Shown here piece after piece: positions 17,755-25,244 of a stretch of 64,000 nt of DNA. The first letter of the stretch is position 1, and every line of letters starts with the position of its first letter. Source of the DNA: Pseudoalteromonas peptidolytica (GTDB lineage: Bacteria; Pseudomonadota; Gammaproteobacteria; Enterobacterales; Alteromonadaceae); NCBI RefSeq assembly GCF_012641745.1, contig NZ_WEHZ01000007.1:118487-182486 (forward strand), written 5' to 3'. The notes below the pieces were generated by a model. The model was not told the DNA's origin. It was given only the letters and a program-made list of their open reading frames with translations, and did no database searches. The translations under genes were made by a program, and so were the position numbers.

Positions 17755-19433
17755 AGCACTCCTTTATCAATCTGTTCAGCCAGCCAAGTCGAGTTTCGCA
17801 TCGCCAAAGTCATAATGGTTAAGGTGCAGTTCTTATGCGGGTTTGAAGCAAAGACCCCTGCGTCCATTACAAATAGGTTGTTACAGTCCCAAGTTTGGCC
17901 CCATTGGTTGGTGACGGAATCTTTGGGTGAACTGCCCATTCTTGTGGTGCCGACTTCATGAATGATCTCACCCCCTTTTGAAATAGCCTTTTCCGCAGGA
18001 GGTAGTTCGCCGACCTTGGCGCCCATGGTTTCAAGGATTTGCTTTGCGGTTATAAGGCCGTGTTCAATTTGCTTTAGCTCTCTGTCAGACCATTTGAAAT
18101 GGAATTTGGCAACTGGGATCCCCCATTTGTCTTTGACACTCTCATCAATTTCCATGTAAGAATCTGGGTTAGGTAGCATTTCTCCGCGTAGTGCAAATCC
18201 AACATAAGAGCCATACGCGTCGCGTACTTGCTGCTTTAGCTCGGGGCCATAACCTTGCTTGTCGCCTGAAACGCCAGAGCCCGGTTCCCTAAAGCCACTG
18301 CTAATTTCAAAATGGTAGCCTCGAGGGAAGGCTAACTCACCTTTTTCTTGTGCTTTGTGGCCCCACCAAGGAATAAATAGGTGGTTGGCGGTATGGCCAT
18401 CTTCGTTATAACGAGGGCGGCCTTTTAACGCGGGTATTTGCGCACCAAGCCAAGCACCAGTGGAGTCCATCAGATTCCGTCCAACGTGGCCGCTAGAGTT
18501 GGCTAATCCATTAGGGTGTTTAGTATGTTTTGAGTTCAGTAAAATACGTGCAGATTCACAAGCACTGGCAGCGAGTATGACAACGTCGGCGTTAAGAGCG
18601 TGCTCTTGTGCAGACTTTTTATCGACATAAGTGATGCCGGTAACCTTACCTTCTTCATCCGTAGTCACTGATTTCACCATGGCGTCGGTGATCACCTCAA
18701 GGTTGCCCGTAGCTTTTGCCATCGGAATTAGTGAAGTGGTGGTTTGAAAAGCCGCGCCAATAGAGCAGCCATGGCCACATGGCGTCGCATAAAAGCAAGC
18801 TGAGCGATCGCCTTTACTACGGGTAAGCACTGCGCGGTGCATGGGCACAGCTGGGATCCCTAATTTTTTAGCCGCAGCGGCAACAAGCAGCTCGGGTACT
18901 CTTGGTTTGGGCGGTGGCTGCAAGATCCCCGGAGCAGAGGGGGGCATATCATCAAGCCCAGTGTTCGTGCCACAGACTCCAACTATTTCCTCGGTTTTAT
19001 CATACCAAGGTGCAATATCTTGGTATTCGAATGGCCAATCAGCCCCGTGACCGTCACGACTTTTCCCCTTGAAGTCATGTTCACTAAAGCGCAGCGAATA
19101 GCGCCCCCAATGGTTAGTTCGGCCACCAAGCATACGGGCTCGCCACCAATAGAAGTCGGTATTTTCAGCGTGTGTATAGGGTTCGTCAGGCACTTGCCAG
19201 CCACCATCAATGGTTGCATCGTAAAAGCCAAAGTTTTTATCTTTGTTACCTGCTCCCATCAAAGGTGCTTCGCTATTGCGACGGAACATGGGGGTTTCTT
19301 TCTTAGGATCGTAATTTCTACCGGCCTCTAGCATCAACACCTTATGTCCAAGCTTAGCCAGGGTGTATGCAGCCATTGCACCACCTGCACCGGAGCCAAC
19401 GACGAGTACTTTATGGTTAAATTCCGCCATCAT
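17751..19433 (-). CDS. GMC family FAD-dependent oxidoreductase (glucoside 3-dehydrogenase-like)
   Basis: 560-residue flavoenzyme. The FAD dinucleotide fold is at the N-terminus (VVGSGAGGAMAAYTLAKLGH, with the Glu of MLEAG), and the C-terminal GMC signatures HEVGTTRMG and NPHKNCTLTIMTLA contain the catalytic His region. Together with the adjacent small subunit and a DUF1080 protein it resembles the bacterial glucoside 3-dehydrogenase type that oxidises the C3 hydroxyl of glucosyl units. A cysteine-rich loop (CFYATPCGHGC) fits the iron-sulfur or disulfide segment seen in that subgroup. It overlaps both neighbours (1 base with DUF1080, 4 with the small subunit). Substrate assignment to C3 is from family and context. 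Confidence 0.87.
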   Translation of the reverse strand: MMAEFNHKVLVVGSGAGGAMAAYTLAKLGHKVLMLEAGRNYDPKKETPMFRRNSEAPLMGAGNKDKNFGFYDATIDGGWQVPDEPYTHAENTDFYWWRARMLGGRTNHWGRYSLRFSEHDFKGKSRDGHGADWPFEYQDIAPWYDKTEEIVGVCGTNTGLDDMPPSAPGILQPPPKPRVPELLVAAAAKKLGIPAVPMHRAVLTRSKGDRSACFYATPCGHGCSIGAAFQTTTSLIPMAKATGNLEVITDAMVKSVTTDEEGKVTGITYVDKKSAQEHALNADVVILAASACESARILLNSKHTKHPNGLANSSGHVGRNLMDSTGAWLGAQIPALKGRPRYNEDGHTANHLFIPWWGHKAQEKGELAFPRGYHFEISSGFREPGSGVSGDKQGYGPELKQQVRDAYGSYVGFALRGEMLPNPDSYMEIDESVKDKWGIPVAKFHFKWSDRELKQIEHGLITAKQILETMGAKVGELPPAEKAISKGGEIIHEVGTTRMGSSPKDSVTNQWGQTWDCNNLFVMDAGVFASNPHKNCTLTIMTLAMRNSTWLAEQIDKGVL

Positions 19434-20128
19434 TAAAGCTCCCTGATCTTGATATTTTTAAACCAAACTTGGTCACCATGGTCTTGCAGACCGATATGGC
19501 CTTTTTTGCCTTCAGCGAATCCTTCCCATGTCGCGAACTTGCTGCCTTTGACTAGGGTATTCCATGTACTGCTACCTATCACCACACTGGTGGTACTGAC
19601 TCCGTTCTGCCATACTTGGAGGTGATTATCTAGCATTTTAATACGTACTTGATTCCATTTTTCAGCAGGCTTATGTGCCTTACTTGGTGCGGCAATCAAG
19701 TCAAAGATAGAGCCAGCCAGATGAGAGTCGATTTTGTTATCAGGGTGCTCTTCGTTGTCTAAGATCTGGATTTCAGGTGCTCGTGAATAAATTGCACTGC
19801 CTATTTCATCGACCAGCACAAAGATCCCACTATTGCCTTTTCTTGACACTTTCCATTCGAGCTGTAACTCAAAATTACGATATATTTCTTTGGTTAGAAT
19901 GTCGCCGCCGCCCCCTTGCGTTAACGTCATTGCCCCGTCTTTCACTTGCCATTTTGGGTCAAGAGTGTCGCGTTTAAAGTTACGCCAATGAGACATGTCT
20001 TTGCCATCGAATAACAATTGCCATCCCGCTTGTTGCTCTTGTTGGCTCAATTGATTATCAGTGGTACTCGCACAAGCGGTACAACTAACAGTCAACGCCA
20101 GCGTGAGCATTTTTATAGAGTTGAGCAT
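19433..20128 (-). CDS. DUF1080 / 3-keto-disaccharide hydrolase-like protein
   Basis: 231 residues from ATG 20128 (GAGG seven bases upstream; a start 21 bases earlier is less likely). An export signal ends near a Cys (SCTACAS), so it is a probable periplasmic lipoprotein. The concanavalin-like jelly roll of DUF1080 is shown by GWQLLFDGKDMSHWRNF, LEWKVSRKGNSGIFV and HIGLQDHGDQVWFKNIKI. Members of this family in Bacteroides and Agrobacterium relatives cleave 3-keto-glycosides left by C3 oxidation. Its gene immediately precedes and overlaps the GMC gene by one base, giving direct pathway linkage. Confidence 0.86.
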   Translation of the reverse strand: MLNSIKMLTLALTVSCTACASTTDNQLSQQEQQAGWQLLFDGKDMSHWRNFKRDTLDPKWQVKDGAMTLTQGGGGDILTKEIYRNFELQLEWKVSRKGNSGIFVLVDEIGSAIYSRAPEIQILDNEEHPDNKIDSHLAGSIFDLIAAPSKAHKPAEKWNQVRIKMLDNHLQVWQNGVSTTSVVIGSSTWNTLVKGSKFATWEGFAEGKKGHIGLQDHGDQVWFKNIKIREL

Positions 20129-20168
20129 AATGGAACCTCGTTTGTTCACTTTTTACTTGTTGCTACTT

Positions 20169-20301
20169 GTACCAATTAGTCTTAATACTTGCTCAATTTG
20201 AAGGCGCAAACCTAACGCAGGCTGCTTGAACAATTTTCGCCTTATTATCGGCAAGGCTTTTTCACCTCAAAATAGCAAGCTTAATTAAGCGAATTGGTAT
20301 T
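20169..20301 (+). repeat. MITE-like element, copy 1
   Basis: Starts GTACCAATTAGTCTTAAT and ends CTTAATTAAGCGAATTGGTAT, inverted ends shared with four other copies in the window, but its central part is shorter and more diverged. It separates the DUF1080 start from the MFS stop; the MFS TAA codon lies at its edge. Confidence 0.85.
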
Positions 20302-21517
20302 ACGCGTATTTCTCTACGCGCTTATTTTTATTGATATAAAGATAAAGGCCGATAAAAGCCACAATTAGAATCGCTGGAAATAACAGGATGTTTTCAAGCA
20401 CTGCTTGACCGGCAATAAGTTCAGATTGCTGTGACGTTAATTCTGCGGCTTGCGCCTCACGCCTTGCTGAATCAATCCAACTGCCAATTACAGGATTCCA
20501 CATGCTAACGGCAAACATACCAGCGCCCCCCATCAAAGACATGCCCAGAGCCCCCGTTTTTGGTGTGTACTCTGCAACACAGCCCAGCATCGTTGGCCAA
20601 AAATACGTGACACCCAAAGCAAATAAGATGGCGGCTAGGTAAACGGCTGCTCCGTGCACTTGACTCATCATAAAAATACCAGCCGTTGCTAATACAGCAG
20701 AGCCGAGCAGTACGCCCGTTGGGTTAAAGCGGTGGACAATGGGCCCTGCAAAAAATCTGCCCAATGCCATAAGTCCTGTGATAAGTGCAAGGATCATCAT
20801 TGGAGATGCGCCAGAAGCTCCTAAAATACGCTCAATCCACTGTTGTGTACCAAGCTCGGTTGTTGCTGTTAAGGTCATACAGCAGATTAAAAATAGATAT
20901 AATGGCGAGAACAGGTGTTTAAGGTTGCTGGTGGTAGAATGATCTGTGCGATCAAATTCCGGAAATTGTGATTTGATCATCATCGCACCGTAAATCAGCG
21001 TTGGAATTAATATCAAAGCAACTTGCCACTGCCAATTAAAGCCCAATGTCGTCATGGCACTCGATGCCAGAGCACCAATCACTATGCCGCCTGGGAACCA
21101 AACGTGGAAACGGTTAAGCATGGTGGTTGTATTTTTGGGGTACATTTCAGCGATCAGCGGGTTGCAGCCAGCTTCTACAGAGCCATTGGCAAAGCCTATC
21201 AAAAAGGTCGAGATGAGCAAAAGCCAAAAACCATCTGCGGTAATGGTCAAAACCAACCCTGCAAAGTGGCAAAAAAAGGCTAAAGCGATAAGCTTTTTGG
21301 CACCGATGGCGTTGTAAATAGCACCACCGAGCATGGTTGCTATAGGGAAGCCTAGAAATGCCATCGCGTTTACCCAGCCCAGCTCCGTGTCGGAAAGGCC
21401 AAATTGTCCGCCTAGCTGTCCTAAAATACCCGCTCGGATCGCAAATGTCATTGACGTCACAACCAATGCTAGGCAACAAAGATGGAAGACGATACGATTA
21501 TAATTGTTATTTTTCAT
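20300..21517 (-). CDS. MFS transporter (sugar-type)
   Basis: 405 residues with about twelve membrane helices in two halves; it lacks a signal peptide, as usual for MFS. The N-terminal half has GLSDTELGWVNAMAFLGFP and the loop IYNAIGAKKLI between helices 2 and 3; the C-terminal half has ITGLMALGRFFAGPIV. The type resembles FucP/NagP-like and other marine sugar transporters found in polysaccharide loci. It is placed 15 bases downstream of the sugar isomerase gene and before the GMC cluster, so it probably imports the sugar product into the cytoplasm. Its stop codon lies at the end of the MITE-like element. Confidence 0.87.
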   Translation of the reverse strand: MKNNNYNRIVFHLCCLALVVTSMTFAIRAGILGQLGGQFGLSDTELGWVNAMAFLGFPIATMLGGAIYNAIGAKKLIALAFFCHFAGLVLTITADGFWLLLISTFLIGFANGSVEAGCNPLIAEMYPKNTTTMLNRFHVWFPGGIVIGALASSAMTTLGFNWQWQVALILIPTLIYGAMMIKSQFPEFDRTDHSTTSNLKHLFSPLYLFLICCMTLTATTELGTQQWIERILGASGASPMMILALITGLMALGRFFAGPIVHRFNPTGVLLGSAVLATAGIFMMSQVHGAAVYLAAILFALGVTYFWPTMLGCVAEYTPKTGALGMSLMGGAGMFAVSMWNPVIGSWIDSARREAQAAELTSQQSELIAGQAVLENILLFPAILIVAFIGLYLYINKNKRVEKYA

Positions 21518-21531
21518 GGTCGCTGTCCTGT

Positions 21532-22587
21532 TTATATTAAACCGAGTATTTGCTTATTGCGCTCGGTGTCTGTACTACTGCCTGCGAAGTCATCGAAGGC
21601 TGTCTCTGTGGGTCTGATCAGGTTTTGTTTAATAAATTCAGCCCCTTCTTTGGCGCCATCTTCGGGATGTTTAATGCAGCACTCCCATTCCAACACCGCC
21701 CAGCCATCAAAACCGTACTGTGTTAACTTGCTGAATATTTTTTTAAAATCGACCTGTCCGTCACCTAATGAACGAAACCGTCCTGGCCGTTGTTGCCATC
21801 CTTGGTATCCGCCGTATACACCGCAGCGGCCGTTGGGGATAAATTCGGCATCTTTTACATGAAATGCTTTTATTCGCTCATGATAGATGTCGATAAATGC
21901 TAAATAATCCAATTGCTGTAAAACAAAGTGGCTCGGATCATAAAGAATATTGGCTCGGGGGTGGTGATTGGTCGCTGCTAAAAAGCGCTCAAAGGTGACC
22001 CCGTCATGCAAATCTTCACCGGGATGAAGCTCGTAGCACACATCTACACCTACCTCATCGAAACGGTTCAAAATAGGCAGCCAACGTTTAGCCAACTCCT
22101 CAAAGCCTTGCTCAACAAGTCCACTGGGCCTTTGCGGCCAAGGGTAAACAGTATGCCAAAGCAGCGCGCCTGAGAAAGTGGCATGAGCGGTTAGCCCTAG
22201 CTTTTCACTCGCACTGGCTGCAAGCAGTAATTGATCAACAGCCCATTGTGTTCTTGCTTGTGCTTTACCATGCACCTCTTTTGGTGCAAATCCATCAAAC
22301 ATCTGGTCATATGCTGGGTGTACGGCAACCAACTGACCTTGCAAGTGTGTAGATAGCTCAGAAATAGTAAGGCCATACTCATTGGCAATGCCAGTAATTT
22401 CATCGCAATAATCCTGGCTTTCAGCGGCTTTTCTTAAATCAAATAATCGCGCCTCCCAGCTAGGTAGTTGGATCCCTTTGTAACCTAATTGGCTTGCCCA
22501 TTGACAAATACTATTAAAGTCGTTGAATGGTGTTTGCTCAGAAGCAAACTGCGCGAGAAAAATTGCCGGTCCTTTGATTTGTTTCAT
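21532..22587 (-). CDS. Cytoplasmic sugar phosphate isomerase/epimerase family protein
   Basis: 351 residues from ATG 22587, seven bases after the upstream dehydrogenase stop; a longer reading from 22644 would overlap that gene by 50 bases. Xylose-isomerase-like TIM barrel with metal-ligand regions CYELHPGEDLHDG, ILYDPSHFVLQQ, KAFHVKDAEF and VLEWECCI; Glu, Asp, His and Glu are in the expected order. No signal peptide, unlike its paralogue at 16070-16933. It resembles IolE/YcjR-type enzymes; YcjR epimerises 3-keto sugars in the E. coli ycj pathway, which fits the GMC/DUF1080 setting. It forms an operon with the Gfo/Idh/MocA gene. Confidence 0.87.
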   Translation of the reverse strand: MKQIKGPAIFLAQFASEQTPFNDFNSICQWASQLGYKGIQLPSWEARLFDLRKAAESQDYCDEITGIANEYGLTISELSTHLQGQLVAVHPAYDQMFDGFAPKEVHGKAQARTQWAVDQLLLAASASEKLGLTAHATFSGALLWHTVYPWPQRPSGLVEQGFEELAKRWLPILNRFDEVGVDVCYELHPGEDLHDGVTFERFLAATNHHPRANILYDPSHFVLQQLDYLAFIDIYHERIKAFHVKDAEFIPNGRCGVYGGYQGWQQRPGRFRSLGDGQVDFKKIFSKLTQYGFDGWAVLEWECCIKHPEDGAKEGAEFIKQNLIRPTETAFDDFAGSSTDTERNKQILGLI

Positions 22588-22594
22588 GTGTATT

Positions 22595-23755
22595 TTATCC
22601 GATGTTAAAAGGGTGCCACTTGGTTTCTTTTGCACTGGCAGCAACTGCGTTTTCTATAAATGCCATACCGCGAACTGCCGCTTGAATACTCGGTACGTCA
22701 AAGTCTTCTGGCTGGACATCCGGTTGTTGCTGGCGCGCTTGAATAAGCATGGCAAAATTAAGATAAATATTGGCAAAGGCCTCTAGATAGCCTTCAGGGT
22801 GACCTGCTGGCACACGGGTCGCATTGGTCGCGGCGTGGCAAAGCGTGCCGGCTCCTGTACGGAGTAACTGAGCCGGTGCATCTTTCATGCGTAGCCAGAG
22901 GCTATTAGGCTCCATTTGTGACCACTCGATACTGGCTTTGTCGCCATAGATTTTTAACGTGAGATTATTTTCCTCACCAAGTGCTATTTGACTTGCTAGT
23001 AGCACGCCTTTTGCACCATTATCAAAACGTAATAATACCGTGCCGTCATCATCTAGCTGGCGCCCACAAACAACGGTGTTTAAATCGGCACAAAGAGAAG
23101 TGATAGTTAAGCCACTTACATATTCGGCGAGGTTGGCTGCATGTACGCCAATATCACCCATACAGCAGCTGATCCCAGATTGACTCGCATCTAAGCGCCA
23201 ACTTGCTTGTTTACTTTGCTCGTCATCTTCACTTGCAAGCCATCCTTGACTGTATTCAACAACGACTTTACGAATATTACCTAGTTCTCCTGTGGCAATA
23301 CGGTGGCGTGCCTCTTTCACCATGGGGTAACCTGTATAGGTATGAGTCAACCCATACAGGCAATTTGTCTGTTGTAATAAGGTTTGTAGTTGTAATGCTT
23401 CGGACAAATTCAGCGTTGCAGGCTTGTCGCTTAATACATGAAAGCCATACTCGATAGCTTTTGCCGCTATCGGAAAATACAGGTGATTTGGTGTCACAAT
23501 AGCGACAAAATGAATGCGTTCAGACTCAGGAAGCGCAGCTTCAGATTGCAATAACATGTGGTAGTCATCATAGCAACGTGTTGGTGCTAACCCTAGCTGT
23601 TTACCCATTGTTATACTTTTCTGTGGATCTGAGCTAAAAGCGCCTGCTACTAATTCTATCTGGCCGTCCAAACGTGCTGCAATTCGGTGTACAGCGCCTA
23701 TAAAAGCACCTTCACCACCACCAACCATGGCCATACGGATTTTGCAATTATCCAT
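22595..23755 (-). CDS. Gfo/Idh/MocA family NAD(P)-dependent oxidoreductase
   Basis: 386 residues. The Rossmann fold is at the N-terminus (AMVGGGEGAFIGAVHR), and HVLSDKPATLNLSEA carries the family's lysine-proline motif (EKP here DKP), whose Lys contacts nicotinamide. The central beta-sheet domain begins near GNIRKVVVEYSQGW. Members oxidise or reduce sugars at C3, among other positions, which fits reduction of an imported 3-keto sugar. It is first in the minus-strand run that continues through the isomerase, transporter and GMC genes, and it is divergent from the PAS-AraC regulator with 145 bases between them. Confidence 0.88.
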   Translation of the reverse strand: MDNCKIRMAMVGGGEGAFIGAVHRIAARLDGQIELVAGAFSSDPQKSITMGKQLGLAPTRCYDDYHMLLQSEAALPESERIHFVAIVTPNHLYFPIAAKAIEYGFHVLSDKPATLNLSEALQLQTLLQQTNCLYGLTHTYTGYPMVKEARHRIATGELGNIRKVVVEYSQGWLASEDDEQSKQASWRLDASQSGISCCMGDIGVHAANLAEYVSGLTITSLCADLNTVVCGRQLDDDGTVLLRFDNGAKGVLLASQIALGEENNLTLKIYGDKASIEWSQMEPNSLWLRMKDAPAQLLRTGAGTLCHAATNATRVPAGHPEGYLEAFANIYLNFAMLIQARQQQPDVQPEDFDVPSIQAAVRGMAFIENAVAASAKETKWHPFNIG

Positions 23756-23900
23756 TGTTTAGCTCCATCGAGTTATCAAGGTGAGTTGATCTGATGCTAT
23801 TGATAATAGGAAAGTGCTATACCTTAGCGGTAATAAAAATTCGGTTGACAATGCAACAAAATCGGCGTTTAAATAAATTGGTTTAGTTCATTTTGTTAAG

Positions 23901-24644
23901 ATGGGAAAGGGTGTGATAGAGCAAAGCATTTTGACTCAAGCTGGGGTCAATCAACTAATAGCGGCGTTTGATTTGATCCCAGATATTCTTTTTTGGGTGA
24001 AAGATACAGACAGTAGGATAGTGCACGCGAATCAACAGTTTGTTGAGCACCAAGGTTATAAAGCATTAGAACAAATATTGTACAAAACCGATTTCGACTT
24101 CTCGCCACCACATTTGGCATTTCAATATGTAAATGATGATAAGCGGGTGATGGAAGGGTACATAGTGACAGATAGACTAGAGTTAAATCAAACGAGTAGC
24201 GGTGATTTGGCATGGTTTTCTACATCTAAGCATGTGCTATTAGATGAAAATGGTAAGACTTTGGGTACATATGGTGTCACTCGGCATCTTGAAAAAACGT
24301 CAAAGGCGCTCTCTCATGTTAGAGCAATCGAAGCTCCTGTTGAATTTATTCGCACCAATTATCATCGTCATATCTGTATCGAAGAATTAGCAGACGTAGC
24401 TCACCTCTCCGTGAGCGCACTAGAGCGTAGGTTTAAAAAGCACCTAGCAAAAACCCCAAACCAGTTTATTAATGAAGTCAGATTAGAAAATGCCAGAAAG
24501 CTATTAGTTGAAACCCGTTTACCTGTGTCGCAGGTTGCCTATCAATGTGGTTTTTCAGAGCCTAGTTATTTTAGTAAGCAATTTCGTCGATTATTTGGTG
24601 ATATTCCTTCACAGCTACGCAAAAAATTAGCATCAGTCGACTAG
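23901..24644 (+). CDS. PAS-domain AraC family transcriptional regulator
   Basis: 247 residues. Residues 15-135 form a PAS sensor (PDILFWVKDTDSRIVHANQQ, LGTYGVTRHL), and 150-247 an AraC-type double helix-turn-helix (ICIEELADVAHLSVSALERR, VSQVAYQCGFSEPSYFSKQF). It is divergent from the Gfo/Idh/MocA operon and upstream of the TonB receptor, so it is the likely local activator of both. The PAS domain would sense a small ligand, plausibly a pathway sugar. Start: ATG at 23901 lacks a ribosome site, while GTG at 23913 has GGGAAAGG just upstream and could be the true start. A candidate promoter TTGACA (23845-23850) lies ahead. Confidence 0.87.
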   Translation: MGKGVIEQSILTQAGVNQLIAAFDLIPDILFWVKDTDSRIVHANQQFVEHQGYKALEQILYKTDFDFSPPHLAFQYVNDDKRVMEGYIVTDRLELNQTSSGDLAWFSTSKHVLLDENGKTLGTYGVTRHLEKTSKALSHVRAIEAPVEFIRTNYHRHICIEELADVAHLSVSALERRFKKHLAKTPNQFINEVRLENARKLLVETRLPVSQVAYQCGFSEPSYFSKQFRRLFGDIPSQLRKKLASVD

Positions 24645-25244
24645 GGAGTTGCAGCGCCAGCAGCGTTAGATTTAGTGCAGAACGTGGTTTTTGGGGCGTA
24701 AACCATTGTTGTTTACAATAAGCGTTAATAGGTTTGTTATTAGCACTTCAGGCTATTTAGTGGTTACTGCACTTTATCTCTTTTTTGAGTGATCAGCTTT
24801 TACAGACTAGTAGAACCCAAAGTTGGCATACGTACCATTTTTACCAGAATCATTTTATTCTTTTTGTTTGATTTATTGGAATTAAATATTTTAGTTGGGC
24901 AAGTGAAGTTCAGGAGTCTTTTATTTCTTCTTTTTTTTCTTACGGTTATCTATTCCCATCCTGATACAAAACTATCCAATATCGTCATATTTTGTGAATA
25001 TAGCGCATACTTCTTCGGTAATGAAGCGTATGAAGGTTTGCATCTTTTTTAACCTTTACGCCGATTTTGTTTTATTCCAAACCGATATTCTATTATCACT
25101 TTTGTTAATGCACTCACTATGCTGAACGAGTATTACAATTGGTTGCCCCCCTTTAAGGAAGCCAAAAAGGGTTGTCATAAGATCATCCGTCATGGAGCAG
25201 CAAGGGACGCATGATTTTATAAAAATAAAAATTTGGAGATAGTA
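24645..25244. other. 600-bp regulatory gap before the TonB receptor
   Basis: AT-rich, with no convincing gene (an 87-codon frame at 24789-25052 is mostly Leu/Phe/Ile and lacks a ribosome site). The last 150 bases contain purine-rich stretches and short inverted sequences around 25140-25180, which may hold operators for the PAS-AraC regulator. GGAG at 25235-25238 is the receptor's ribosome site. No terminator for the regulator was found. Confidence 0.45.

Noticed and set aside
24789..25052. 87-codon frame between the AraC and TonB receptor genes
   Set aside because: Extremely Leu/Phe/Ile-rich from AT-rich DNA, no ribosome site, no recognisable motif.
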